Shown here: positions 11,091 through 21,529 of the stretch, in pieces | Numbering within the stretch: position 1 is the first letter of the stretch | How the letters are laid out: each line of letters starts with the position of its first letter | Position numbers and translations under genes: made by a program | The notes under the pieces: generated by a model | Databases searched by the model: none | What the model was told of the DNA's origin: nothing | What the model saw: only the letters and a program-made list of their open reading frames with translations | Assembly (NCBI GenBank): GCA_900073065.1 | Contig: FJOG01000076.1 | Location: forward strand, 126,261 to 157,038 | Direction: 5' to 3' | Origin: Phialocephala subalpina | Taxonomy: Eukaryota; Ascomycota; Leotiomycetes; Helotiales; Mollisiaceae | Length of the DNA: 30,778 nucleotides

Positions 11091-12720
11091 GCTTAAATAT
11101 ACGTGTTTATAACTATAATTAAATACAATTATATTTCTTTTCAATTAAATTTGTGATTTTTTATTAATATTATTTAAATTTTATTCGTATAATAAATTTA
11201 ATTTTATAATAAGTTTATAATTATTTATTTTTATTATATTATATAATATTTTTTCTATTATATTCGTTTTATAATAAATTTAAATAATTTCAAATATTAT
11301 TATTTAATGAAAATACTTTTAAATAATTTTATATTTATATTTATATTATTTAATTAATTATAAATTAAAATAAAATTTAAAATTTAAAAATAAATATATT
11401 AATATTATAAGAATTAGAAATTATTAAAAATTATATATAAAAAAAATTTCTTAATAAATTAATTAAAGAATTATATTTAATATTTTTATTAAAATTTAAA
11501 AAAAAAACTTTTATTTTATTTTTTATATAATTTTCGAAAAATTATATATTAATTCTTATACTTAATAATTAATTATATACTTTTAATATATAAAAAACGG
11601 TTTTTTTTATAATTTAAATTATTAATTATAATAAAATAATTTATAATTAGGTTTTTATATTTTAAATCCTTTTTATAATTTATTAAAAAATTAAATATAT
11701 TTTCGTATTTAGAAAAAAAAGAATTATTATTATTAATTTGATAAATAAATTAATAAATAATAAAAAAGATTTTTTATTTTGATATATATATTATTTTGTA
11801 AGTCTTATAGAAACGTTTTTATAAAAGATTATAAAAATTTTGATTTTATTAATTAATTTATATTTTAAATTTTAAATTATTAGAAAATATGAAAATAATT
11901 CGTAATAAAATAAAGTTTTCCCAATATAATTATTAATTCTAATATTTTAAAAACTTTATTAATTATAATAATATTAAGAAGAAAATTTTTTTGAATTCCT
12001 TTTAAAAAAGTATATAATTATAAAATTATAAAAAAGAATTTAATATTTTAATAATAATTTCAATATTTCAAATAATAATATTTTAAAATTTTAAAACCCG
12101 AAAAGTTTTATTAATTATAATAATTCTATAAGAATATTTTTTAAAATCTTTAATTTATATTTATTTATTATAATTAATTCAAATATTAAAAAGAAATCCT
12201 TTGAAATCCTTTGAAATCCTTTTTAAGAATTATATAATTATATAATTATAAACTTATAAAAAGAATAAAAATTTGATATTATATAAAAAGGAAAAAAATT
12301 TAAATTAATTAAAGAATTATATTTAATATTTTTATCGAAAATTAAGAAAATAAATTATTTATTTTTTAATTTTATTTTTTATATAATTTCTTTTCTTAGA
12401 AAGAATTCATATTAATTTTTATAATAAAAAATTAATAATTAAAATTAAGGAGAATAAAATTAATTTATAAAACGTTTTATTTATATATTTTTTTCGATAT
12501 TAATAATTTCTTTAATTATAAAAAAGAAATATAAATATTTTTAATTTATTATAATATTATAATTTATATTATATATAATAATTTTTTATATATTATAAAT
12601 TTTGAATTTCTAAATTAGAATTAATAAATTTATTTATTTTTTATATTATTTTATAGATTTTATTTCCGTAAAGTAAATAAAAATAAAGAATTTATTTAAA
12701 AAAAGAAAATAATAATACTA
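11091..12720. repeat. AT-rich, RIP-like degraded repeat block (centre)
   Basis: About 1.6 kb of nearly pure A/T with very high TpA content and no frame of useful length, similar in texture to the blocks at both window ends. A 10-base unit GAAATCCTTT is repeated three times at about 12193-12222. The left edge is sharp; the right edge fades into mixed sequence from about 12720. Probably a heavily RIP-mutated transposon or duplicated segment; no parent element can be recognised. Confidence 0.8.
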
Positions 12721-13502
12721 GAATTGGAAATTAATATAGCGATTTTATTTTATCTCGCGGGAGTATTCCTAAAAGAGAATTATATAGGAAAGTACTTCCA
12801 ATAAAATCCGAGGCTATATACAAATTTATTGGACATTAGATTAACTTTTACTTAAGGGAGTATCCTAGTATTAAACGATAATAATAAGCTTGCGAAAGCT
12901 TTGGATCTCTTATACCATAGGGCAGGAATCATAAAGTGTTTTCTATAATTCTCCTCCGTTTCTAATCACGAATATAAGTGCAATCCTAGAGATCGACGAA
13001 AGTTAAGGCACTATGACCGGATTATATCGATAGAGAGAGCACGAAATAAGAGGATGGGATTATGGTTGGAGGGAATATATAAGCGGCAATTTTTTTTTAA
13101 AAGCAGGGAGCAATGGTAGACACTGAGTCGTTGATAGGCGCTCTGGTGCATCCGTTTCCAAACCTCGTCAAGGGGAGGACAGCAGTGGCGGGGAATCCCG
13201 GAGAAAAATATCAAGATCGAGCTACGAAAGCCACCACGCGCCATAACTCTCTCAAATGACATCATTCATCTTCCCCGTTGACACTCGTCACGTTGGCAAT
13301 CAGTTCTTTACACTCCTTCCGGCATCGCGTCTAAATTCTACTTCACAAGTCAATTGGTACATTCGCCATAGCTCGACTACCAACACCCAACACGCCTTTC
13401 CTCGTGGAAGACACTCTAGCCTCTCTTCCGTCATCTTTCAAGATGCATCGGTTAAAGTAGATGCGTGAAGACAGCCGCAGCGAGAAGCCCTGGGATACAA
13501 AA
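12721..13502. other. Intergenic region downstream of the MFS gene
   Basis: Transitional composition at first, then ordinary sequence. Frames at 13011-13265 (-) and 13256-13468 (+) are short, overlap each other end to end and show no family features. A short stem AAGCTT-GCGA-AAGCTT occurs near 12888. I see no gene here; it includes the 3' untranslated region of the transporter. Confidence 0.5.
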
Positions 13503-15360
13503 CTAGCTTATCATTCCCAAAATAGCCGAATCTGCACTTGAATTCCGAATTTGCCTTCCAAAGAAGTAGAACGGGATAAATAATAGTAGAACACCCCCAG
13601 ATATACTAGCCATCTCACTGAATGCTAGCTTATAGCCTGCGGCGTCAATCCAAGGATTTGTTAGGAAAGAGAGGAGGAAACCGAACATAGCTATATAAAC
13701 AGGTTAGTGACGGCTCGATGATTTTGCTGTAGGATGATAATTAAGCCTTACATTTAAATGCCAATTGTGTAACAACCACTTCTCCGGCGAATTGGTGGTA
13801 GCAGTCAATTGTATAAGTAAGTGAGATGTTGGTGGCCTGTACAAGGGCAAAGTTTACTGGGTTGCGGTTAGTCATTGAGGCCCAGGAGGTTGAGAAAACG
13901 CACAAAGTCCTAGTCCAAGAGTCGGTACCATCCAATGCAAACGATCGTCAATCCCAATCCCATATAGCAGAAGGCTCGCAGGAGCAGCTATCAGGCTGAT
14001 GGCCATTGCTGGCAGTCTCATTTCCGGTTCGCGCAATCCACGGTTTCGTCGAGTAAAGAAATCAGCTACCGCATCAGATAGCTTACCTCCCATAGCAATA
14101 CCAATAGCCGCCCCTACAAGCCCAGATACGAAGCATAAGCCAGACTGATACGCCGCGAAGTTATAATATGTTGAGAAAGCAGTGGCAAAATTCGAGCTGA
14201 TGGCTACGTTGAATCCGATTGTAACTGCCATAACCAGGGTAGCCCACAACACTGGAAGCAAGAAGATAAGGCCAATTGGACGGAAGATTAGCTTCGCAAC
14301 AGGTTCCTTTGAGAAGATGCCGTTGTATAGACGGAGGTTCTCAGCGAACGTCTTCTTTCTAAGCGTCTCCCGGTTGGGAGGCTCATCGTATTCGATGTGA
14401 GTCGACACGCCAGATTTATTCATCGAGTCCATTCTTATAGACTCGGGTGTGGCGATGCCAGCGATTATTCTTTCGTATGAGGTTTCTGGCAGCGTGAAGT
14501 AAATCAAGAGCGTCAGAAAGCCGAGAATGGCCACCGTTATATAATATATGTAGCGCCAGTCAAGTCTGATAGTGATGAGACCCGAGAGGATGATGCCACC
14601 AGAAACCCCGCTAGAGAGTGCGGCAGTGTACATCCTAGTGGCGTTAGCAATTTTCTCCGAGGAGAGGCTCCCATACTTACGCCATCATCGTGCCACGCTC
14701 GTGTAGGAAGAAAATATCCGAAATAGTCAGGGGACCCAAGCATTCGCCGGAGCCTGCAGCAAAACCCATAACCATTCTGCCAATGAGTTCGCTCGTATAA
14801 CTCGTTGAAACGCCGCTCCACAGAGCAGTTAGAGTGTATAAGAAGAAGGATGCTGTATAAATCGGCCGCCTTCCGAATTTGAGGATCAGAGGCATCCAAA
14901 AGAGGTTTCCAACACCTTGAAGCAGTGCGGATGTTGTAAAAAAATACGACACTTTGGAGATAGACTCTGAGGATGTTGTACTAGGGAAGTCTTTGGCGAT
15001 ATCCACGATGGCTACTGTTGGACCCGCTGCAAGAAAGTTGCAAAAGAACATGCCAAAGCATACAAGTCCTGCAACATAGTACTTGTAGGCCTGAGACCTG
15101 TCCATTGAGTCAGCTGGTGATCAGAGGTTAGATTGATGATACATCAGCGCTTACCAGTTGAGAGGATCGTTAGGATCATTGGATGGCACCGGAATCAGGA
15201 TGATCTCATTTGTATGTGGATCGCGAAGCCGTACGCCTTCTATATCCTCAACATACGTAGTGACCGTCTCAAGTATAGGGTCAAAGTCTTCTGGGAGAGA
15301 GTTGAGGCGCTGCATTGTTCGGTTTGACATTCGAGATGTGCTTCCATGTTTGGATGACAT
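13503..15360 (-). CDS. Major facilitator superfamily transporter, DHA1-like (five exons, 548 aa)
   Basis: Minus-strand exons 15155-15360, 14681-15097, 13904-14634, 13752-13856 and 13503-13690 join to 549 codons including stop. The introns are 46-61 nt. The third (13857-13903) uses a GTGCGT donor with a CTAAC branch; splicing it restores the frame through FALVQATNISLTYTIDCYHQ. The cytosolic N-terminus ends in DPNDPLNW (62-69), typical of fungal DHA1-type transporters, just before TM1. LKFGRRP (141-147) is the loop 2-3 signature, GRMVMGFAAGSGECLGP (175-191) covers TM4-5, and about twelve membrane segments are apparent with a long central loop. It would act as a proton-coupled exporter or importer of small molecules at the plasma membrane; the substrate cannot be read from sequence. 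The start ATG has a good ACACA context. It stands alone, without a biosynthetic cluster. Confidence 0.94.
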
Positions 15361-16072
15361 TGTGTATTCGGAGATATCTTTGGTTCCTAAAATCAGTGAC
15401 AATTTAAAAATGAGAAACAGGCAGTTTGTGTTCTAAAAGCAGTGGAGCATCTTGGGCCTTAAGTACAGTTCAAGGTTATCAATCAAGAAGCAAGAGAAAC
15501 AGAGTGAGAGCGGAAAGAAAATGCTCCACTTATCCCGGATTCGTGGTAGGGCAATCCCTGATCCGATCAATGGGGCCGATCTGCAAAAAATGGGGATAGA
15601 GACTGGTAACCACAAATCAAATCGAGTTTAATGTCGGAACGGTGGGGTGGCCTTTTGCATGAAGCAAATGCTCGGGGTAGTAGAGGGAGGTTTTGGAATT
15701 GTAAAATGCGGATGGTGGGTGAAAAAGGTTCTTTTTTAGTGACTATTAAGAGCGGGTCATATTATTGCGCAATAATTATGCGTTGCGTAGCCATTTCGCG
15801 CCTTTCTTTTTTCGTCGTCTCACTTCCTTGTTTGTACCATAATGCAGTTGATATACTTCCGTAAGTCTCCTCCACCTCCCGAGTTTCAGAATAAGTCGCT
15901 TTTAGAACCTGATCAACTATTCTATGATGGCGCAGCAAATGAAGCAGATGAAACAACCGAAGAATCTCTGTCGCCTCAGCCGAAGAACCCTGGGTGGATT
16001 CTGGGGTAGATTCTGGGGTGCGGGACATCTCGATTTGACCCCCAGGTTGTAATATCTTTACCTGGAACAATC
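15361..16072. other. Intergenic region between MFS gene and coiled-coil pseudogene
   Basis: This should contain the MFS promoter (15361 upward) and whatever drove the neighbouring dead gene; the two are head-to-head. A minus-strand frame from an ATG at 16028 to 15762 encodes 88 residues beginning MSRTPESTPESTQG, with a Leu/His-rich stretch; it might be a small gene or exon but has no support beyond being open. An ATTCTGGGGT(A/G) unit is repeated at about 15999-16020. Confidence 0.4.
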
Positions 16073-17138
16073 ATGCGCACAAGTATTATGTCTAGACATG
16101 AGAATAGTAGAGAAATGAACTTCAACCAATTAAAGACCGCAGGAGGAAAAAAGCCATCCAACAGTCGATTGCAATACAGCTTGAAATTTGAAATTAAATC
16201 TATTAGGTTTTGAGAGTTTCTTGAGGAAGAAAATCGGGGTTTTAAGTATTTACAAGACATTAATATTGTGGATGAAGAAAGTGATTGCATCGGGGAACGG
16301 TCTACGCCTGCGGAAAATACCACAAACGCAGAGTTCGATCTCATCTTCGACAATCGCAGAGTAGCGCATCTCAATTCAATAAAATCCAGAAAGAATTCCA
16401 TTTAAATAGGAGTGGAAGCTTTTCAAGTATGGAGAGCAAGCCCAGCGACGAACAAGCTACAACAGTACCGCAGGAACTCTACCAGAAGCTTCGAACGATT
16501 CAAGAGAAGGTGGAAGATGCTGAGAAAAGTGTTTCGGGTTGAGCCCCGCGTTAAGATTAGGAGACTTCGAGGATAAGGTGGATGCGATGTCCCAAGATCT
16601 GCGAAACATCCGACAAGCACTTCGGAGACTTGCCACCTCATAGCAACTGGCGAGTATTTCTACCAAGGTCGACATCATAGAAGGGGCGCTGCCAACTATT
16701 TCAACAATCGCCCACTTGGTTGATCTTGAGCAAACAATTTCGGGACTCAACGCATTGGAAATCTCGAGTGGGATCGATGAGAAGTTGACTACGTTATAGA
16801 CGAAGCTCGCCATATCAAGTTAGTTTGTTAGTATTGAGGCAAAGGTTGACATCATTGAAGGAACTTTGCCCACTCTTCCTAGCATTGTCGAGCTTGAAGC
16901 CACCAACGCCAGGATCCAAGAGGTCAAGGTCATCAGCACAGAGCTTCGCGACTCGATTCCAGCCTTTGCAAACAAGAACGATGTTTGAGATCTTCTTGAT
17001 ATTAGCAATTAGTCCATTTCTGCGACCGAGACAGTACAGAATGCTCTGTAGATTATCTGGATACAAAATCAAGAGAACAGCTGGTTGTTTAACCTGAATC
17101 CTCACCCGCACGAAATCTGTTTCTGTTCGGAAAGGTAA
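16073..17138 (+). pseudogene. Broken coiled-coil repeat protein gene (RIP-style stops and frameshifts)
   Basis: Coding-like sequence can be followed on the plus strand through three frame segments. From an ATG at 16073 it runs to about 16400 with an internal TGA and a TAA. From about 16402 to 16540 it continues in another frame (ELYQKLRTIQEKVEDAEKSV), and from about 16540 in a third to a TAA at 17136. That third segment is interrupted by TAG at 16641, 16797, 16821, 17010 and 17049 and TGA at 16986; each TAG would read as Gln if CAG had become TAG. The protein is heptad-like and contains an internal repeat: STKVDIIEGALPTISTIA and, about 65 codons on, EAKVDIIEGTLPTLPSIV. The C-terminal piece (WIQNQENSWLFNLNPHPHE) looks like a short globular end. 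I do not know the family. Long minus-strand frames over the same bases are antisense shadows. Confidence 0.55.
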
Positions 17139-17501
17139 GCAAGGCTGCTTTATCGGCAATACTAGGTGAGCTGAAGTGAGTAAGGGTAAAGCGAAGGTAA
17201 GAAGTGAGTAAGCGATGGTAAGCAAATGGAGTATGAATGGCTAATTTACAAATTGGGAGGGGAAGAGTTTTGGTGATTATTTATTAGGCGCCCCATTCAA
17301 ACGCTCTTCAAGCCGTCCATCTCCTTTATCCCCATCAGGCGTTTTCCTGGTTGCGCTTCCTTGGTTTCCCTACGTGGCTTCAATCTCTTGAGGGAGCAGG
17401 TTCACTGGAAGCGGGTACCTAATCCATCGCAAAAACGTGGTACCGATCGGAGAAGGCCAAGGTAGCGGGATGGCTGGCTACCCACCGAAGAAGCCCGTTC
17501 T
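17139..17501. other. Intergenic region with GTAAG-rich short repeat
   Basis: Convergent gap between the coiled-coil pseudogene and the membrane protein gene on the minus strand. A GAAGTGAGTAAG unit occurs twice at about 17172-17210, in a stretch with repeated GTAAG/GTAAA words. No gene is visible. Confidence 0.45.
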
Positions 17502-19743
17502 TTATGTGACAACTATTCCGCCACCTCCGCTACGGCCGGCTCTGATTCTGACTGTCCTTGCAGCCGGAAGCACCCCCATATTGAGTTTCCAAGCCTGCGT
17601 ACTCCCCCATATTATGTTCCCTCGCTTGCGTACTCTCAGCTGTACGGCGTTCCAGAGCCTACGTGCATGCCTTGCAATCTTCCTAAGCCATTCTGGGATT
17701 TTCGAAGCTGCGACAAACATGTCGCTGTAATATGTCGAGTAAAAGGCAGTCAATGCAAAATGTTCCCAGAAGCCTGGGTCATAATCATCGTAACGATCAT
17801 CGTCCTGATCATCGTCCTGATCATCGTGCCCATAAAGTTTTTGTAACCAGTTCTGGCTGGTGCGGACTGGAACAAGAACCATAATCCAATAAAGAACGCA
17901 AAACACCACTGAAGCCGCGACCGCGCCGCCGAAAGAACTTATGTCCAAACCTAGAGCCGTCGGTTAGCAACCACAGGACCTTGTCTTAGACATAGGCTCG
18001 AGGAAATGCCATACCGTAATTAGAGGAAACCTTCACGAAGACTAGTGCTGAGACAATGTCGAATATCATGCATGTCAAAAGCGTTGCTGGGTATGGCTTT
18101 TCTTTGGGGGCTGAAAAAAGGGAGGACTGCATGCGGCGGTTTTCGAAGAACTGGGAAATATTGTGCATTGCTACACACAAGTTAACCTAAGAGGACAGAG
18201 TACTTGGGGTAACTATTAGTGAAGCGAGCGTACTCCCACCGCCCCAGAGCTCTAGGGAGCCAAAAAGCATCGGCCCACCCGCAGCAGCTGCAGCTATCAA
18301 AAGGCCATCGGGCACTTTCGGGCACAGTTAGCGCTTCTCCCTGTATAAGGAGAGAGATCTGGCACTCACCGGGCCAGAAAATGCGCTGAGCGATAGCGTT
18401 GGTGACAAACATTGCCAGCCCAACCGGAAGGAGTAAGAATTTCAGAGACAACGTGGTATAAGATGAAGTATGAAGTGATACGAAAACTCCGAAAGCGCGC
18501 ACGCAAGACTTGGTAGCGCCAGCGAGCGCCCCGAAGGAAGCCACCTGCGCGGTGACGGGCATGCCGTTCACGCGGGCACCGACAGCAGCAGCCGCAGCTC
18601 CCGCCGCGGTGCAGCCAAGTAGATCAATTGACGTGATGACTATACCCGCGAACCCTAGAAATCCTTGTAAGGTGCATATGATACCTATAATTCGAGATTG
18701 TGGTGGAGTGCACACTTACAAAAACCAACCCATTGCTGCCTGTCCCAGTATCTCCATGGGCATACGTCTTGAAGCGGTGCCCCCCCAAGACTGCCGAAAC
18801 CACCAGCTCCTGGGCCCACTAAGAAAGCATTGTCAGTTGAGTTTAGAGTTTAGTCGAAGGTGAACCTCTCTTACAAAATGCCCCGACAAACTTGTTCGTG
18901 CGGTTAGAGCCATAGTGGTCCGGCTTCTCTACCGATGCTGGATAGATTAGTCCTGTAAGGAAATCCACAAGAGGGCCTAAAAGTAATATCATAGCCATAA
19001 TCTGGCCAAATGACCACTCTCCGAGTCCTTCGCCGACGTTGTTATATCGGATTGTCAACTCGAGGTTGGACACTAAGTAGGCCCTGGCGGCAAGCTCTTC
19101 AATGGCAACAGGCCAGTTTGGCCCCGACGTAGAGCCATACAAGGTGGGACTAACAAACCAAGCCACTGCGACTGCCCCGGCTAGAAAAACCAGCATGACC
19201 ACGATCATCCAACGTAAAACAACCTGCGTGGCAGGAAACTTCACCCCGAGTATCACAAGGATAACGGTGTCGTTACAATCAGGCGAGCTACCAAACGTCG
19301 GGGCCGTGGCGAAGAGTTGAATGGAATAGGCAAGGAAAAGCAAGAAACCAGCAGAGTAGAGGAGGTCTTTGAAGCGGTGATCCTTCACTTCCTCGCCGGT
19401 CTTGGGCTGGATGGCAAAACCGACGAGCGAGACGAGATTGAATACGCAGATGCCATGGAACAGATCAAGACTGCCCTGCGACTGGAAGATGATGGCGGTG
19501 ACGAGAATCCCAAGTCCCATGACGCCCATGGCTGTATCCATACTTTCGACGAGTGATTTGGACCTGATGAGGTGCGAGGCGAAAGGCGCTCCCAGGGAGA
19601 GTATATAGGTAGAGACACGGACCTGTGTCGCGTCAGCGAGGAGAAGCGATTAAGTCGGCTTGCGGTGAAGTTCTGACACCAATACCCATGATGTCTGAAT
19701 TAGGCTCGATTTGGCAGGTAGCCGTGGAGTTAACGAGATCCAT
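17502..19743 (-). CDS. Polytopic membrane protein of a fungal-specific family (seven exons, 630 aa)
   Basis: Minus-strand exons 19678-19743, 18875-19622, 18720-18818, 18370-18684, 18234-18293, 18015-18170 and 17502-17950 join to 631 codons including stop. The N-terminus carries PNSDIMGIGVR (14-24), a pattern I associate with a family of uncharacterised fungal membrane proteins. Many hydrophobic segments follow in residues 25-250 and again at about 302-410 and 450-510. A Gly-rich linker (GPGAGGFGSLGG) precedes a conserved-looking CPWRYWDRQQW (291-301). Residues 523-539 are almost all Asp/Gln/Tyr, from a GATCATCGTCCT microsatellite, and the tail is basic. The intron between exons 3 and 4 (18685-18719) is only 35 nt, with perfect GTAAGT and ATAG ends; using GTTTTT six bases upstream instead is the alternative. 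The exon 5/6 junction is also a choice (63-nt intron taken). Function unknown; no catalytic motif seen. Confidence 0.8.
17784..17826 (-). repeat. GATCATCGTCCT microsatellite inside the coding sequence
   Basis: About three and a half copies of a 12-base unit within the last exon of the 630-residue membrane protein. It encodes the Asp-Asp-Gln-Asp type acidic stretch on the minus strand. Copy-number change would add or remove four residues at a time without shifting the frame. Confidence 0.75.
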
Positions 19744-21031
19744 CCTTCTGAAGTCGCGCCGGCCGTAAGGTGAGAGCTGAGAAACAATCAATATTTGTAA
19801 ACCAATTTTTTTCGTCAGCAGATTTTCCGACTTGAGGAGCTCCGGCCTGTGCAATGTAGTTGTAAATTAGTTGTAAGTAAGAAGAAAGAAGAAGGGGTCC
19901 TGGACCCTGATAACGTGGAACATCCACCGAGCACCGGCACGCGGGGCCCAGTGAGGAACTGAGACTGCATCAAGGCAAGCCTCAGTTTTGTTGACAAGCC
20001 AAGGACAATTCAACTTGCTTCAGAGGCTTGCAGGGAGCATCCGAATTTGTACTAGTTGGGTTGTGTTGTCAGACTTCCCGCCTCGGATTTCAGCTGAGCG
20101 AATGTCACAAACTTCAAGCCACACTATATGACTACAATCGGCGGTGTGATGGGGTGGAAGAGTGTGCGGCGGCACACTCGACTACCCCAGACCGTGGGTT
20201 GTCGACAATGGTTCTGACAAACGCAGCCAAGCGGAGCTGAGGGATCGACGGATGCGGGTAACCTCGGGAGGACCCGAATGGTTACCAGGTGAGCACGATC
20301 GTTCAGGGATGGCAGAGGGATAGGGAACATGGGGTGGGAATACACGTTCAGCAGTCCAGGGGCTGAATCCCCGTTCCAAGGTCCGACGCTTAGATGCGAA
20401 CGAAGCTCTGGACAGTTCAACATAGGTAAGGCGAAGATAGATTTGGAGCTGGGATAGATTTGGGGCTAGGCAGATGAGCTGGTACCGATGTGGCGCTGGC
20501 ACTAAGTGTCCGGCCCCAAATCTGTGCCAAAAAAAAATCTGCTCTGATTGGTTAACTATAATGTGATCACGTTGACCCACACGCAATTCATTCTAGCCGC
20601 TAGCTATAGTTGTCGATATTCATGATGTTTCGACAGACCTCTCCCTCGTAAAGAATAACCCTACTGGAATTGTCACAGCAATATTAGTCCAGAGTGTTCA
20701 AAATGCAGTAGGCAATGTACAGACAGCAATGCCCAGCGCAACACGATAATATCATACATATACTAATGCACCATATTTCCTGACACCAACACTTGGGTCC
20801 AATTTGAATGACTCAGTCCGTGAACGATAACCAACCAAGGACTCGTCCATACAGCTTACATGCTAGTGAGATTGTCCTCCTCATTGAGTTTTGGGAGCTC
20901 TGGCTCATGTCGATCTTCAGCAGTTCTCCCCACCATACCATGGGACATTCACCCGATTAACAATAATCCGTACTTTGTATGCCATTCAAGCTTCGTCGAC
21001 CCCGCTCGCGTATCCACACATCATCAAATCC
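19744..21031. other. Intergenic region (promoter side of the membrane protein gene)
   Basis: About 1.3 kb upstream of the gene starting at 19743. A minus-strand frame of 134 codons (20182-20586) and several plus-strand frames lack start context, splice partners or recognisable motifs. The composition is ordinary and not RIP-like. Nothing can be supported beyond a likely promoter and untranslated sequence. Confidence 0.45.
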
Positions 21032-21529
21032 TCATCTCGTACTCCCACTCATCTGCGAGCTCTGACTGCTCATTCTCGGCCTCTCATTCCCCTCCATCTG
21101 GTACAGCGTCTCTCCACTACTCGTCAAACTCGTCTCGTATTGCGGCGGCTGACTCTGCTTCATCTGTCTATCGAGATCCCGTAATCGATTGTACTCTTCT
21201 CTCATCTCGGCATCTTTCTGTCGTAGTTCGCGAACCGATTGTCGGCGTTGACGCCATCTTTGGTGGGATGTTAGACATTTGCAAAGACTCGTCGAGAAGA
21301 ACTTCGAGGAATGATAATATGAGAATGAAGAACGGGAATGATCGTAGGGGGAAGGAGGTTCGGATGAAGAGTGCGAGGCGAGCGGGGTCGGGAGAGGGGG
21401 AAGTTCCCAGATATAATCGAAAGAGGAGATTGAGGAGGAAGATGATTGTGGGGTGTCTACCCTTTGTAAAGAGTGGCAACGACAGGGATGGAAATTACAG
21501 GCTGGGCAGAAGAAGGGAAGTTGTGGCAT
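21032..21529 (-). CDS. Small hypothetical protein with N-terminal Cys cluster (165 aa)
   Basis: A single minus-strand frame from ATG at 21529 to TGA at 21032. It opens with a compact cysteine cluster, CPACNFHPCRC (residues 8-18, C-x2-C-x4-C-x-C with a neighbouring His), which could bind a metal. A Ser/Pro-rich region follows (about 25-75), then a charged helix that looks like a short coiled coil (ELRQKDAEMREEYNRLRDLD, near 100-120), and a Ser/Gln-rich tail. The frame on the opposite strand is longer (20860-21534) but low in complexity and biased towards Ser/Arg, so I prefer the minus strand. No family recognised; an unrecognised intron could change the C-terminus. Confidence 0.45.
   Translation of the reverse strand: MPQLPFFCPACNFHPCRCHSLQRVDTPQSSSSSISSFDYIWELPPLPTPLASHSSSEPPSPYDHSRSSFSYYHSSKFFSTSLCKCLTSHQRWRQRRQSVRELRQKDAEMREEYNRLRDLDRQMKQSQPPQYETSLTSSGETLYQMEGNERPRMSSQSSQMSGSTR

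Noticed and set aside
15762..16028. 88-residue minus-strand frame starting MSRTPESTPESTQG
   Set aside because: Open but unsupported by any family or splice evidence; its N-terminal repeat comes from a duplicated ATTCTGGGGT unit.
16457..17225. Two long minus-strand frames (16457-16813 and 16815-17225)
   Set aside because: They mirror the plus-strand coiled-coil pseudogene; their repeated Pro-Ser-Met-Met-Ser motif is just the antisense of the VDIIEG repeat.
18182..18373. Reading straight through exon 4 of the 630-residue protein to a Cys/Trp-rich end
   Set aside because: A GTGAGT donor at 18369 with a GCTAAC branch and TAG acceptor gives a frame that joins cleanly to later exons; the read-through is intronic.
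13503..19743. A secondary-metabolite or transport gene cluster joining the MFS gene with the 630-residue membrane protein
   Set aside because: No backbone enzyme, tailoring enzyme or regulator is present, and a dead coiled-coil gene lies between them.
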